64,000 nt of DNA from Clostridium amylolyticum. Lineage in GTDB: Bacteria; Bacillota; Clostridia; Clostridiales; Clostridiaceae. The stretch spans positions 1-64,000 of the forward strand of contig NZ_FQZO01000003.1 in the NCBI RefSeq assembly GCF_900142075.1. The letters run 5' to 3'. The notes beneath the pieces were generated by a model. That model worked only from the letters and a program-made list of their open reading frames with translations. It did not search any database and was not told the DNA's origin. Position 1 is the first letter of the stretch; every line of letters starts with the position of its first letter. Both the position numbers and the translations under genes were made by a program. This document shows positions 34,734 to 43,673 of the stretch, one piece after another.

Positions 34734-36725
34734 TTATAGCTTAAATTTGGCTACCAAGTTATCTAATCTTTCTGAGAAGTCTTTTAGTTTTTCGGAGAAG
34801 GTGTAAATTTCCTGTAAACCAGAGGATTGCTCTTCTGAGGCAGCGCTTACCTCTTCTGTGGTAGCGGCAGTTTCCTGAGCCACGGAGGCTACATTGGTTA
34901 TTTGTTGAAGAACGGAATCTTTGTATCCCTCTATAATATTTAAAGAGCTGCTTACAGAGGCTGTACTATCTTTTAAAGATATAATCATAGAAGATATCAT
35001 ATCAAACTGCTCTGCGGTTATTTCTATACCTTTACCGGTTTTGGTATTTAAGTCTGCAGTATAGGTAATTTGATTTAAAAGTTCTTTAACGCTATGGTTT
35101 ATTTCCTCAATGGCTTTTCCTATTTGTTCAGCAGCTGTGGAAGACTCATCGGCTAACTTTCTAACTTCTTCTGATACCACTGCAAAGCCTTTGCCAGCCT
35201 CACCAGCTCGAGCAGCTTCTATAGAGGCATTTAAAGCTAAAAGGTTTGTCTGCTCTGTTATAGCTTTTATAGTATCTGTGATAGAAGTTATCTCATTGGA
35301 TTTTACAGATACGATATTTACTTTTTCTTGTACTTTTATGCTTCCTTCTTCTTGCTCTTTAAAACTAATTTTTAAATCTCTTACTGCTTTAGCTCCTTCT
35401 AAGGTACGGGCTTCAACTTCAGTGGATAAGTTCAGCATGGTATTGGAGTTTTCTATAGAATTTTCTATTTCTTCCGCTAATTTAGTGGATATATTAACGC
35501 TTTCCTCCAATTGAGAGGCCTGTTCTGTAGACCCTGTAGCAATTTGTTGAATTGCTTTAGCTATTTCTTCTCCAGCAGTACTAGACTCTTTAGTAATAAC
35601 AAACATGGATTCAGAGGACTCTTGTACACTTTTTGATGTGTTCTTAACCTCTGAAAGCAAAACTACCATATTATCTACAAGAATATTTAAAGAATCCACT
35701 ATGGTATTTATTTCATGGGTATTTTTTTTGCTTTTTTCTAATTTATTGGTAAAATCTCCGTCTTTTATATGATTTAATACATCAACTATTTCATTTATGG
35801 GCTTTGTAAGTTTATTAGAAAAGCTTTTGGATAATATAAATAGGAAGACAAACATTATTATCATGATTACAAAAGGTAAAATCATGGCGTTGATTAATAA
35901 TTTTGTTATATCCTTTTCAGGAACAAAACTAATGATGTTAAAACCAGATGTATCCTCCAAAATCCTAAAGGCTATAAATTTTTCATCGTCTACATAAACA
36001 TTTCCTATAGCTTTGTTTTGGATTTTTAAAACGTCATTAATCCATTCGTTATCCTTTCCTGTTTTACCCATTAATTCTTTGTTTGGATGAGCAAGTATAG
36101 TGCCATTTGGTGATATAAGTACTGCATAACCATTATTTCCTAATTTTATTTTGGAAGCTAGCTCAGATAAATAGTCTAATTTAATATCTAATCCTACCAC
36201 ACCTACCATATCATTATTGTCATTTAAAACAGCTTTGGAGATGGTTACTATTATCTTTTTTGTTGCCGTATCTATATAAGGCTCTCCAACTATAATTTTG
36301 TCTTTATTTTCAAGGGCTAGCTTGTACCAATCTCTTGAAGTAGGGTCAAAATCTTTTGGAATTTCTGCATCAGGACTCAATATCATCCTTTTATCCTTTG
36401 TTCCTATATAAATTGAAGAAACATTTTTGTGAGTAGCTGTATAGCTATCAATGCTTTTTTTGAACCAAGCGGTAGAATCTTGAACTGTAATATTTTTGGC
36501 ATTAGGATCTTTTGAAAAGTAGTCAACAATTTCTTTGTTCTTATTAACCTCTGACATTATGCTTTGAGATACTTGTCCAAGGCCGTTTTCTACTATAGTA
36601 TTAAAGTCCTTTACTAAATTCTTTTGAAGAATAAAGAAACTTATTATGGCTATAACTATTAATGGAACTAAAGACACTGCTATTAAGAGTTTAATTAATT
36701 CTTTTCTTAAAGTTTTTTTCTTCAA
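34734..36725 (-). CDS. Methyl-accepting chemotaxis protein with dCache sensor
   Basis: This 663-residue transducer has a first helix (about 9-31), an extracytoplasmic dCache region (about 35-275) with YIGTKDKRMI, SRDWYKLAL and GVVGLDIKLDYLSEL, and a second helix (about 280-302). A HAMP segment and signalling domain follow. The CheA/CheW-binding tip includes TEQTNLLALNASIEAARAGE. The dCache fold in clostridia often senses amino acids or other small ligands. The gene has AGGGAGG before its ATG at 36725. A decayed copy lies at 38722-39144, and both copies have a CCCCTGGGG palindrome at their 3' side. Confidence 0.92.
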   Translation of the reverse strand: MKKKTLRKELIKLLIAVSLVPLIVIAIISFFILQKNLVKDFNTIVENGLGQVSQSIMSEVNKNKEIVDYFSKDPNAKNITVQDSTAWFKKSIDSYTATHKNVSSIYIGTKDKRMILSPDAEIPKDFDPTSRDWYKLALENKDKIIVGEPYIDTATKKIIVTISKAVLNDNNDMVGVVGLDIKLDYLSELASKIKLGNNGYAVLISPNGTILAHPNKELMGKTGKDNEWINDVLKIQNKAIGNVYVDDEKFIAFRILEDTSGFNIISFVPEKDITKLLINAMILPFVIMIIMFVFLFILSKSFSNKLTKPINEIVDVLNHIKDGDFTNKLEKSKKNTHEINTIVDSLNILVDNMVVLLSEVKNTSKSVQESSESMFVITKESSTAGEEIAKAIQQIATGSTEQASQLEESVNISTKLAEEIENSIENSNTMLNLSTEVEARTLEGAKAVRDLKISFKEQEEGSIKVQEKVNIVSVKSNEITSITDTIKAITEQTNLLALNASIEAARAGEAGKGFAVVSEEVRKLADESSTAAEQIGKAIEEINHSVKELLNQITYTADLNTKTGKGIEITAEQFDMISSMIISLKDSTASVSSSLNIIEGYKDSVLQQITNVASVAQETAATTEEVSAASEEQSSGLQEIYTFSEKLKDFSERLDNLVAKFKL

Positions 36726-37249
36726 TTTTAATCTTCCCTCCCTATATTAGATTACTGTAAAAGTTATTCCATAGCTAACCGCTCCTAATACCCCAACCTC
36801 TTCAAGTGCTAGGATAATCAGCGCTAAGCTCCTGGATAAGTTCTTCTAAGCTTCAGATGGAGGCGTATTCCTTTTAAGCAAACTCCACCTGCAGCTAAGA
36901 ATCACTTGATATTTATTTGTTCCTATACCTAATATATCGTTAATATTATAAATAAATGTATATTTTGCAAGAAAAATGTCTAAATTTCAATAACGGTATA
37001 TATAATTTAATGAAATTTTATAATTATGAAAAGCTTTTATTAAAAATGAGTGATGAAGAGTGAAATAGAATAATATTAGAGTTTAAATAAATAATCGAAA
37101 GCACTTTAAAAAGCTTAGATATACTATATAATAAAAGTAAAATTACTCTAGAAGATTATGATGAGATGGTTACGGTCATGGAGAATATAGAGAGTTAATT
37201 AGAAAGTAACTACGGAAAAATAATAGGCATAGAGGAGGAGATAAGTACC
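36726..37249. other. Intergenic region with structured repeat and coding debris
   Basis: The structured repeat (36766-36910) occupies the first part. From about 37027, in-frame fragments such as EKLLLKMSDEE and TLEDYDEMVTVMENIES, each ended by stops, suggest the tail of a decayed gene that continues into the 37250-37339 frame. Confidence 0.5.
36766..36910 (-). repeat. Structured repeat of about 145 bp, copy 1
   Basis: Read on the minus strand it starts ATCAAGTGATTCTTAG and ends near TTAGCTATGGAATA. It includes the conserved block AGCTTAGAAGAACTTATCCA. It forms a long hairpin (arms TTCTTAGCTGCAGGTGGAG-like and CTCCATCTGAAGCTTAGAA) and a second stem from AGCTTAGCGCT with AGGAGCGGTTAGCT. Copies lie at 56445-56590 and 63477-63619. 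Confidence 0.8.
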
Positions 37250-37339
37250 ATGATAAAATCTTTTTATGATCCTAGGGTTGAAGAAAAAGGAATTGTCAAT
37301 AGTAACAGTAATATTATAGAAGGTTTGGAGAAAAATTAA
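37250..37339 (+). pseudogene. Short C-terminal frame, possible Rpn-like nuclease remnant
   Basis: A 29-codon frame from ATG 37250 with a GGAGGAG site encodes MIKSFYDPRVEEKGIVNSNS and ends in TAA, overlapping the next ATG by one base. Upstream debris in the same region (TLEDYDEMV, GKIIGIEEE) suggests that it is the end of a larger decayed gene. The pattern EEKGI resembles C-termini of Rpn/PD-(D/E)XK transposase-like proteins; this is a weak guess. It may still be translated and coupled to the amidase gene. Confidence 0.35.
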
Positions 37340-38257
37340 ATGAAAAAATATTTGGTTTGTATATTTTCAATAGTGATATTATTTTCTTTGTCAGCATGCG
37401 CTAAAAGCACTATAGAAAACAAGAAAGAGGAAGCTAAAGCTGCAGGGCAAGTGGAAAATATTGAAGAAGAAAAACTTATTACTCCAGTGACAAAACAAGA
37501 TAAAGAAAATTTAAAAGAAGAAAAGGAAGAGAAGGTAAAACTGGAAGAAAAACAGAATTCTAAAGAAAATAATAAAGAAAAAGCAAAAACTGAAGAAAAG
37601 GATAACTCTAAAGAAGGAACTGTAAAAAGTAAAAAAGTAATAGTTATAGATCCTGGACATTCATCAGGGGGAAATAAAGGGCAAGAAAGACAGTCACCAG
37701 ATTCTAATGTATTAAAGATAAAAGATCCAGGGGGAGCCCAAGGGATTGCTTCCAAAACTCCTGAATATGCAATAAATATGAAGGTAGCACTAAAATTGAA
37801 AGCTTTATTAGAAAAGGATAATTACAAGGTTATAATGACAAAAACTCAGCATAAAGAGAATCCAGGAAATGTTGAGAGAGCAGAAGTAGGAAATGCTAAT
37901 AAGGCAGATTTAGTTATTAGAATACATTGTGATTCTTCAGATAGCCAAAAAGTGCAAGGAGCTTCAATGCTAGTCCCAGGAAAAACAGGGTATGGAAAAA
38001 GTATAAATAGTATAAGCAAACAATATGGACAAATTATACTGGAATCCCTAGTAAATGAGTGCAAAATGTCAAGTAAGGGAGTTGTGGAGAGAAACGACTT
38101 AACAGGCTTTAACTGGTCCAAGGTTCCAGTGGTACTAGTGGAGATGGGGTTTATGTCTAACCCTAAAGAAGATCAAATGCTAAACGATGAAACTTATCAA
38201 AATAAATTGGCCCAGGGGCTTTTTAAAGGGATAAAAAAGGCAATGGTAGCCATATAG
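37340..38257 (+). CDS. N-acetylmuramoyl-L-alanine amidase lipoprotein (Amidase_3)
   Basis: This 305-residue zinc amidase cuts the bond between muramic acid and the stem peptide. The lipoprotein signal is MKKYLVCIFSIVILFSLSAC, with Cys at 20. A Lys/Glu-rich linker (about 25-97) follows. The catalytic domain starts VIVIDPGHSSGG (first zinc His). It also has Glu in EYAINMKVALKL, His in LVIRIHCDSS and the catalytic Glu in VVLVEMGFMSNPKED. The start is translationally coupled to the preceding small frame (TAAATG). It is probably used in wall turnover, sporulation or germination; no SPOR or SH3 domain is present. Confidence 0.9.
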   Translation: MKKYLVCIFSIVILFSLSACAKSTIENKKEEAKAAGQVENIEEEKLITPVTKQDKENLKEEKEEKVKLEEKQNSKENNKEKAKTEEKDNSKEGTVKSKKVIVIDPGHSSGGNKGQERQSPDSNVLKIKDPGGAQGIASKTPEYAINMKVALKLKALLEKDNYKVIMTKTQHKENPGNVERAEVGNANKADLVIRIHCDSSDSQKVQGASMLVPGKTGYGKSINSISKQYGQIILESLVNECKMSSKGVVERNDLTGFNWSKVPVVLVEMGFMSNPKEDQMLNDETYQNKLAQGLFKGIKKAMVAI

Positions 38258-38271
38258 TTAATTTAATTCCC

Positions 38272-38634
38272 ATGGAGGATGATTTTGATATTCCAGATAG
38301 TATTGAAACTAGGTTGGAAACTCATATAAAACTTTCAGAGTATATTCCTAAATATAAAAGGATGTTTTATCACTATGACTTTGGAGATTCTTGGGAGCAT
38401 CACATAGTAGTAGAAAAAATCATAGAAGATTATGATAAAAATTATGCTGTTTGTGTAGATGGTGAAGGGCACACCCTTCCAGAGGATGTAGGTGGCAGCT
38501 ATGGATACTTAGAATTCTTTGAAATAGAGGGGAATCCTCAGCATCCTGATCATAAGAACATAAAAGCTTGGACAGAAAGTCAAGGATATAAGGAATTTAA
38601 CCTAAAGCAGGTTAATGAAGAACTTAGGTTTTAG
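38272..38634 (+). pseudogene. Plasmid pRiA4b ORF-3-like protein, N-terminally truncated
   Basis: A frame of 120 residues carries the conserved core FYHYDFGDSWEHHIVVEKI, then VCVDGEGHTLPEDVGGSYGY and FFEIEGNPQHPDHKN, diagnostic of the pRiA4b ORF-3 family. Intact members begin with about 50 more residues (a strand-rich IWRR-type segment). These are absent here, and no ribosome site precedes ATG 38272, which is 14 bp after the amidase stop. It is therefore called a truncated relic, although some expression by read-through is possible. Confidence 0.65.
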
Positions 38635-38646
38635 AAAATTGGTATT

Positions 38647-38707
38647 AAATGGAACTACCCCAGGGGCAATTACATTTATTGTAAGCGCCCCTGGGGTAGT
38701 TCCATTT
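38647..38707. repeat. CCCCTGGGG palindrome, copy 3 (permuted form)
   Basis: A perfect 21-bp stem (AAATGGAACTACCCCAGGGG plus C, and its complement) surrounds a loop containing ATTACATTTATTGTAAG. The TTACATT string that flanks other copies on the outside lies in the loop here, so this copy looks turned inside out. Confidence 0.82.
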
Positions 38708-38721
38708 AATTTCCATTGAAA

Positions 38722-39144
38722 TTAAATTTGATAACTTAAAATTCTCTATTCAAATATTTAGTGTTTCTGAAAAGCTTTTAACTTTTGAAAAAAGATATAA
38801 ATTTATTGAAGTTCTGAGGTGGGCTTTCATAAGTGTTTTTCTTGATTTTTTCTAATTTATTAATAAAGTTTCCTTACTTAAGTAGATTTAATACATTAAT
38901 CACTTATCTATATGCTTTATAAATTTAAAAGAAAACGTCTTAGATATTACAAGTAAAATTTTTAGCGGTTCTATCATAATTACCATAGGTAAAATCATAG
39001 CATTAATTAACAAGTTATTTATTTCTTTTTTAGGAACAAAGCTAATGATGTTAAATTGTGAGAGCCTTTCTATAATTTTAAGAGCAGCATAGCTCTATTA
39101 CTTAGTTCTACTTTCCCAAAATGGCTGAGATAAATAGTATTAAA
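38722..39144 (-). pseudogene. Decayed methyl-accepting chemotaxis protein copy
   Basis: Read against the chemoreceptor at 34734-36725, this segment keeps several collinear pieces. They are the 3' end (TTAAATTTG near 38722), the HAMP/helix-2 region (GGTAAAATCATAGCATTAAT near 38988, then GGAACAAAGCTAATGATG) and a piece of the sensor (GGCTGAGATAAATAGT near 39124). Most of the signalling domain and sensor are deleted, and several frameshifts are present. It is a non-functional duplicate. Confidence 0.8.
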
Positions 39145-39165
39145 TGAAAGAAGAGGCAATTTAAT

Positions 39166-40341
39166 ATGAATAAAAAAATACCATTTTCACCACCGGATAT
39201 TACAGAAAGAGAAATACAAGCAGTAGTTGAGGTATTAAGATCAGGATGGATAACTACTGGACCTAAAACTTATGAGTTTGAAAAAGAAATTGAAAGGTAT
39301 TGTAGTACAAATCATGCTGTAACAGTTAACAGTGCTACCGCGGGAATGGAATTAGTATTAAAAGTTCTTAATATAGGACCTGGAGATGAGATTTTAACCA
39401 CTCCTTATACCTATACTTCTACTTCTAATGTAGGTGTACACAGAGGAATAAAGCCAACTTTTGTAGATCTAAAGAAAGACAGCTTCTTCATGGATGAAGA
39501 AAAGTTATTCAATGCTATAACTCCTAAAACCAAGGTTATTATGACAGTAGATTTTGCTGGTATGCCTGTGGATTATGATGCTGTAAAAGAAGTTATAAAG
39601 GCTAAAAATCGTGAGGATATAATTCTAATTTCAGACTCAGCCCACTCTTTTGGAGCTAAATACAAAGGGGAAACCGTAGGAGGACAAATGGATTTCCACG
39701 TATTCTCCTATCATGCTGTAAAGAATTTAACCACTGCAGAAGGCGGCGCTATAACTTACAATAATAATAACTTTAAAGGCCATGAAGACTTATATAAAGA
39801 GTTTAAATATACATCACTTCACGGACAATCTAAAGATGCCTTGTCCAAAATGAAAGCAGGAGCTTGGAAATATGATGTATTAACTGATGGATTTAAATGT
39901 AATATGACAGACATAATGTCGGCTATAGGCCTAGTGCAATTAGAAAGATATTCTGAACTTCTAGCTGTAAGAAAGAAAAACTATGAAATATATAATGAAG
40001 TGTTAAAGTATAAAGAATGGGCTATGCTACCTTTTCAAAAAGATGGAGATATAGAAACTTGTTATCATTTATATCCTCTTAGACTAAGAGGCTTTAGTGA
40101 GGATAAGAGAAATTTAGTCATTGAAAAATTGGCTGAGAAAGATATAGCTACAAATGTACACTTTATACCACTCCCTATGTTTACTTTATATAAAAATTTA
40201 GGATATGACATAAAAGATTATCCTAATGCCTTTGCTCAATATGCTAATGAAATAACTTTACCACTATATTCTACATTAACTAATGAAGATGCAGAATATG
40301 TTGCAAAGGAATTGGTTAAAGCTGTAGAAAGCATATTATAA
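39166..40341 (+). CDS. DegT/DnrJ/EryC1/StrS family sugar aminotransferase
   Basis: This 391-residue PLP enzyme aminates a keto-sugar nucleotide. It has the family start IPFSPPDITEREI, SGWITTGPKTYEFE, NSATAGMELVL, ISDSAHSFGAKY and the PLP lysine in FSYHAVKNLTTAEGG. The order and wording match ArnB/PseC-like members more than the RffA-type enzyme at 3243. The ATG has an AGAGGCAA site. It stands alone: no glycosyltransferase or epimerase flanks it, and a terminator follows. The product may feed the glycan operon at the start of the window, but nothing in sequence proves this. Confidence 0.87.
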   Translation: MNKKIPFSPPDITEREIQAVVEVLRSGWITTGPKTYEFEKEIERYCSTNHAVTVNSATAGMELVLKVLNIGPGDEILTTPYTYTSTSNVGVHRGIKPTFVDLKKDSFFMDEEKLFNAITPKTKVIMTVDFAGMPVDYDAVKEVIKAKNREDIILISDSAHSFGAKYKGETVGGQMDFHVFSYHAVKNLTTAEGGAITYNNNNFKGHEDLYKEFKYTSLHGQSKDALSKMKAGAWKYDVLTDGFKCNMTDIMSAIGLVQLERYSELLAVRKKNYEIYNEVLKYKEWAMLPFQKDGDIETCYHLYPLRLRGFSEDKRNLVIEKLAEKDIATNVHFIPLPMFTLYKNLGYDIKDYPNAFAQYANEITLPLYSTLTNEDAEYVAKELVKAVESIL

Positions 40342-40419
40342 AGCTTGAAACTATATTTATAAAAATTAATATAAAAATTTTTATAATAAATAGTTTTATA
40401 TAATTAAATATAGTATAAT

Positions 40420-40466
40420 AAATATAGGATAGATAGTTAAATAGTACTGTTTGTCCTATATTTTTG
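40420..40466 (+). terminator. Terminator after sugar aminotransferase
   Basis: AAATATAGGA pairs with TCCTATATTT, separated by about 23 bases (in which further pairing is possible), and is followed by TTG and T-rich DNA. Confidence 0.6.
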
Positions 40467-40689
40467 TTTGTTCTAATTCTTGTGTTTACTTTCATTATTT
40501 TTTACATGAATTAAAGTGAATTTAAATATGTTTATTTTAACAAGTATTAAGAAATTAAGCTATTGCACGATTAAAATAAGTGTACAGTTTAATATTTTAT
40601 ATTATAATATTTAAAAAGAGTATAAATTTATAATGTTAGCATGTGTTATTATAGGAAATTTACTTATGAACAGTGACAGGGTGGGAGTT

Positions 40690-41004
40690 ATGGTTAAAGA
40701 AATGAATTTTTCTGAAGAAAATTTAATACTTATAAGATGTCTTATTACCGGTGAAAGCAGTAAGTATTTTAAAGCAAAAGATTACCTAGGAAATAGTTAT
40801 TTAATTGCTAAAAATAAAAATTCCAAGTCCTTCTCAGTAGACAAGGATAATACCTTTCATGCATATAAAGAACAACAAGGATTAATTTTAAAGAAAACTG
40901 TTTTATACCCATTAAGTAATGATGAATATATAGAAATCATAGGGGATAGAGGGGCAGCAGGAAAAACTTTAAAGGAACTAGGCATCAAGTTAGATAATAT
41001 ATAA
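40690..41004 (+). CDS. Small protein of unknown function
   Basis: This 104-residue soluble protein is not recognised. ATG 40690 is chosen because GGGTGGGAG precedes it; an upstream in-frame ATG at 40633 has a poor site and would add a hydrophobic-looking 19 residues. The sequence starts MVKEMNFSEENLILIRCLIT and shows alternating strand-like segments. It ends in TLKELGIKLDNI. It stands between two terminator-like elements, so it is probably monocistronic. Confidence 0.55.
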   Translation: MVKEMNFSEENLILIRCLITGESSKYFKAKDYLGNSYLIAKNKNSKSFSVDKDNTFHAYKEQQGLILKKTVLYPLSNDEYIEIIGDRGAAGKTLKELGIKLDNI

Positions 41005-41116
41005 GCTTTTAATATATTGCAGTTTACTCTATGAAAAAATTAAAAAATCACCAAGAAAAAGATTCTTGGTAACATAATAATCGTACAAGCTATAATAGCG
41101 TCTTTTATGCAATGGT

Positions 41117-41183
41117 AAAAAATGTCACCACCCCTGGGGTGCTCCTATAAAATGGATGCACCCCAGGGGTGGTGACATTTTTT
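41117..41183. repeat. CCCCTGGGG palindrome, copy 4, bidirectional terminator form
   Basis: The stem of about 25 bp (AATGTCACCACCCCTGGGGT and complement) is framed by six A and six T, exactly the form of a bidirectional intrinsic terminator. It lies downstream of the unknown gene at 40690. Confidence 0.85.
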
Positions 41184-41353
41184 GGGGTTATGTATGTAAA
41201 TTTTCCTAAGTTTACAAAACAGTAATAAAGGTTATAAAGATAATTCACATTATAAGATAATAACTAGTGATATAATAAGTTTATAAGAAAAACGTAGAAA
41301 TGTGATTTTAATGGGAGTTATAAATATACAAAAAGAAATTAGGAGGTTTTATT

Positions 41354-41851
41354 ATGTTATACAAAGAATTAATGAATAAACTTGAAAGAGAGAAAAAAAG
41401 GATAGAAAGAAAGAAACAGTTAAAAAATATTGCATTGGTTGGAGTGGGTGCAGGTATAGGGGCAATAGCTGCAGCTTTAACCACTCCTAAAAAGGGTGAA
41501 GACCTTAGAAAAGATATAAAAAATACTTACAAAGACACAGTGGATAACCTTAAAGAAAAAACTGAAGCTACGGTGGAGAATATAAAAAATAAGAGTGAAA
41601 AGATAGCGGACACTCTTAAGGAAACTGCAGATGAAGTGGCTTCTGTGGCTATGGATAAGGTAGGAGAGACTAAGGTTGTAGTAGAAGAAGCGTTGGAAGA
41701 AGGAAAAAATAAAGTGGATAAAGTAAAAAAACAAGCTTCTGATGTTAAGGATGATTTAAAAGACGGTGGAGAAGCAGTGAAGGAAGATGTTAAGGAAGCT
41801 ACAAAAGATATAAAGAACACCATAAAAGAGGTTAAATCTGACCTTAAATAG
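41354..41851 (+). CDS. YtxH-family membrane-anchored helical protein
   Basis: This 165-residue protein has one hydrophobic segment, IALVGVGAGIGAIAAALTTP (about 26-45), followed by the PKKGEDLRKDI pattern that marks YtxH proteins. A long amphipathic, lysine/glutamate-rich coiled helix runs to the end. The family is linked to general and envelope stress in Firmicutes, with no known enzyme activity. AGGAGG precedes ATG 41354. It is grouped with DUF948 and lmo0937-like genes, a frequent set in this phylum. Confidence 0.82.
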   Translation: MLYKELMNKLEREKKRIERKKQLKNIALVGVGAGIGAIAAALTTPKKGEDLRKDIKNTYKDTVDNLKEKTEATVENIKNKSEKIADTLKETADEVASVAMDKVGETKVVVEEALEEGKNKVDKVKKQASDVKDDLKDGGEAVKEDVKEATKDIKNTIKEVKSDLK

Positions 41852-41883
41852 GTTGGATTTAATTAAAAAAGGAAACAAGTAAT

Positions 41884-42300
41884 ATGGATATAATGATATC
41901 CCTTAAAGATATGTTTTTAATACTGCTATTCCTACTTATTGCAGGAGTATGCGTGTATCTTATAGTAACCTTAAAAAATGTAACTTCCACTGTTAAAAAC
42001 TTAAACAAGCTTATAGAAGCTAACACAGAAAATATAAATAGTGTTGTCACCACCCTTCCTAAAATAGCTAAAAATGTGGATAAAATTACAGAAGCCGTGC
42101 CACAGGTAGTAAATAATGTGAATGATATAGTTCTAGATGTAAAAGGTAGCGTAGACACTGTCACCGATACTGTAGATGTAGTAGGAGCAGCTGTTACAAA
42201 AACCGCTGTAGACGTAACAGAAAAAACAGAACTTGCTGCTCAATATATAAGCATAGGCACTGAACTGGTAAAGAACATAGTAGATATTATAAGAAAATAG
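41884..42300 (+). CDS. DUF948-family membrane protein
   Basis: This 138-residue protein has one N-terminal helix (about 8-28, LILLFLLIAGVCVYLIVTL) and a long coiled region with repeated asparagine/valine heptads such as TLPKIAKNVDKITEAVPQVV. This design fits DUF948, often adjacent to YtxH genes. It lies 32 bp after the YtxH gene and 16 bp before the next small membrane gene. The role is unknown, probably structural at the membrane. Confidence 0.78.
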   Translation: MDIMISLKDMFLILLFLLIAGVCVYLIVTLKNVTSTVKNLNKLIEANTENINSVVTTLPKIAKNVDKITEAVPQVVNNVNDIVLDVKGSVDTVTDTVDVVGAAVTKTAVDVTEKTELAAQYISIGTELVKNIVDIIRK

Positions 42301-42316
42301 CAAAGGAGAGATGTAT

Positions 42317-42469
42317 ATGGGATTTTTAAAATGGCTGGGAGGAATAGTATTACTATTTTGGCTATTAGGATTTCTCTTTAAAGTAGGCGGAGGGTTAATT
42401 CATATCTTATTAGTTGCCTCTGTAGTAGTTTTTCTTATAGATTTTATTACTGGAAATAAGAAGGTATAG
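42317..42469 (+). CDS. Small lmo0937-like membrane protein
   Basis: A 50-residue product with the sequence start MGFLKWLGGIVLLFWLLGFL and end VVFLIDFITGNKKV has two helices joined by FKVGGGLIH. This wording matches the lmo0937-family small membrane proteins. AAAGGAGAG ends 7 bp before ATG 42317; ATG 42311 would sit too close to it. It is the third gene of the YtxH/DUF948 group and is followed by a palindrome that can terminate the transcript. Confidence 0.85.
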   Translation: MGFLKWLGGIVLLFWLLGFLFKVGGGLIHILLVASVVVFLIDFITGNKKV

Positions 42470-42482
42470 AAGAATTACCGTT

Positions 42483-42543
42483 AAATGTAACCGCCCCTGG
42501 GGTGCTCCCATTAATTGGGAGTGTCCCAGGGGCAGTGGCATTT
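42483..42543. repeat. CCCCTGGGG palindrome, copy 5
   Basis: Arms AAATGTAACCGCCCCTGGGG and CCCAGGGGCAGTGGCATTT with inner TGCTCCCA/TGGGAGTG pair with a few mismatches around a short loop. It lies between convergent genes. Confidence 0.82.
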
Positions 42544-42590
42544 GTTGGATAGTGTAAAAATTATAGTAATAGACATTATTTAGTTTTAGC

Positions 42591-43673
42591 TTATTCTATA
42601 GAAACCACTGAAGAGAACACCTCTTCACCATTATTATTTAAAAATATTAATTTTAAATTTTTAACATCCTTATTAATATCTATAAATCTAAAAGTTATGT
42701 CAGAAAAATTAGAGTCTGTTTCTTTTTTGTTAATGGTGTTGTAGTTGGTGTACTCTTTGTTATTTTCATCCACAACTTTAAGTTTATTTATTTTTGAAAA
42801 GTCTATTTTTACAGAAATATCTGTGGTAAAGGGGGTTATGGTTATATCTTTTACTATTACATGCTCTGATTTTACGTTTGGATTTATGGTTTTAATATTT
42901 TCAATTTTGGATTTTTTTACAGTGAATTCTAAGTTCCAATTCCCTGAAATTTCCTTTAGAGATAAATCTGATAAGTCCTTAAGCGGATCATAGCTAAATT
43001 TTATGTTATTTATGTCTGCTTTTATCTTAAATGTCTGCGGAACGTTCTTGAAGCTAGATAAGTCATATTGAGCTATGCCTACAAAGGTATTGTTATCTGT
43101 AAATTTTCCAGGAACGTATCCTCCTTTTTCTGTTAGGGAAAGCATCTTACCGTCCTTAGATAATTCACCGATGATCTCCATAGCTTTCTTAGATGAAATT
43201 TTATAATTAGGCTGAAAATCAACTCTATTTATCCCGCCTAAATGCAGGGATGTATTATTAAGTTCAACATATTTCTTTTCATCTTCGCTAAAGCCTTTAT
43301 CACTTTTAATTTCATAGGATAGCATTAAGTTGTTTTGATTATCTAGTATAGCATCATTAATTTTCACTTCAATTCCATTATCTTTTGAAGATTTGTTGAT
43401 AGTTTGAGCGTATTTATCATAATCTCTGTAATCTTTATTAATACCCAAGGAAGTATTTAATTGTTGAACAACTTTTCCTATAACGGGAATGCTTTCGGCT
43501 AAAGCAGGCTTTGCGACATTTAATAGGCTGAAGCCTCCTACAAAGAGAGCTGCCATAGCTGCCTTTGTAAACTTTTTATGCTTAAGGTACCTTTCGCCTC
43601 GTTGAATGGAATGATTAATAGTTGCATCTAACTTTTCTGTGGGAATTTCTATATTAAATAAATTATTATCCAT
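42591..43673 (-). CDS. DUF4179-domain membrane protein, likely anti-sigma factor
   Basis: This 360-residue protein has a cytoplasmic N-terminus of about 38 residues, one membrane helix (AAMAALFVGGFSLLNV) and an extracellular beta-rich region. The DUF4179 feature IPVIGKVVQQLNTSLGI follows the helix, as usual in this family. The start overlaps the end of the ECF sigma gene by 8 bp, so the two are co-translated. Family members of this kind restrain their sigma partner until an envelope signal arrives; that role is inferred from gene pairing. Confidence 0.83.
   Translation of the reverse strand: MDNNLFNIEIPTEKLDATINHSIQRGERYLKHKKFTKAAMAALFVGGFSLLNVAKPALAESIPVIGKVVQQLNTSLGINKDYRDYDKYAQTINKSSKDNGIEVKINDAILDNQNNLMLSYEIKSDKGFSEDEKKYVELNNTSLHLGGINRVDFQPNYKISSKKAMEIIGELSKDGKMLSLTEKGGYVPGKFTDNNTFVGIAQYDLSSFKNVPQTFKIKADINNIKFSYDPLKDLSDLSLKEISGNWNLEFTVKKSKIENIKTINPNVKSEHVIVKDITITPFTTDISVKIDFSKINKLKVVDENNKEYTNYNTINKKETDSNFSDITFRFIDINKDVKNLKLIFLNNNGEEVFSSVVSIE

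Noticed and set aside
35110..35514. Open frame of 134 codons on the plus strand
   Set aside because: It is antisense to the strongly conserved signalling domain of the chemoreceptor, and its Ser/Ala-rich composition is typical of a shadow frame.
37336..37755. Open frame of 139 codons on the minus strand
   Set aside because: It is antisense to the lipoprotein signal and Lys/Glu-rich linker of the amidase; the Phe/Ser-rich sequence is an artefact of that linker.
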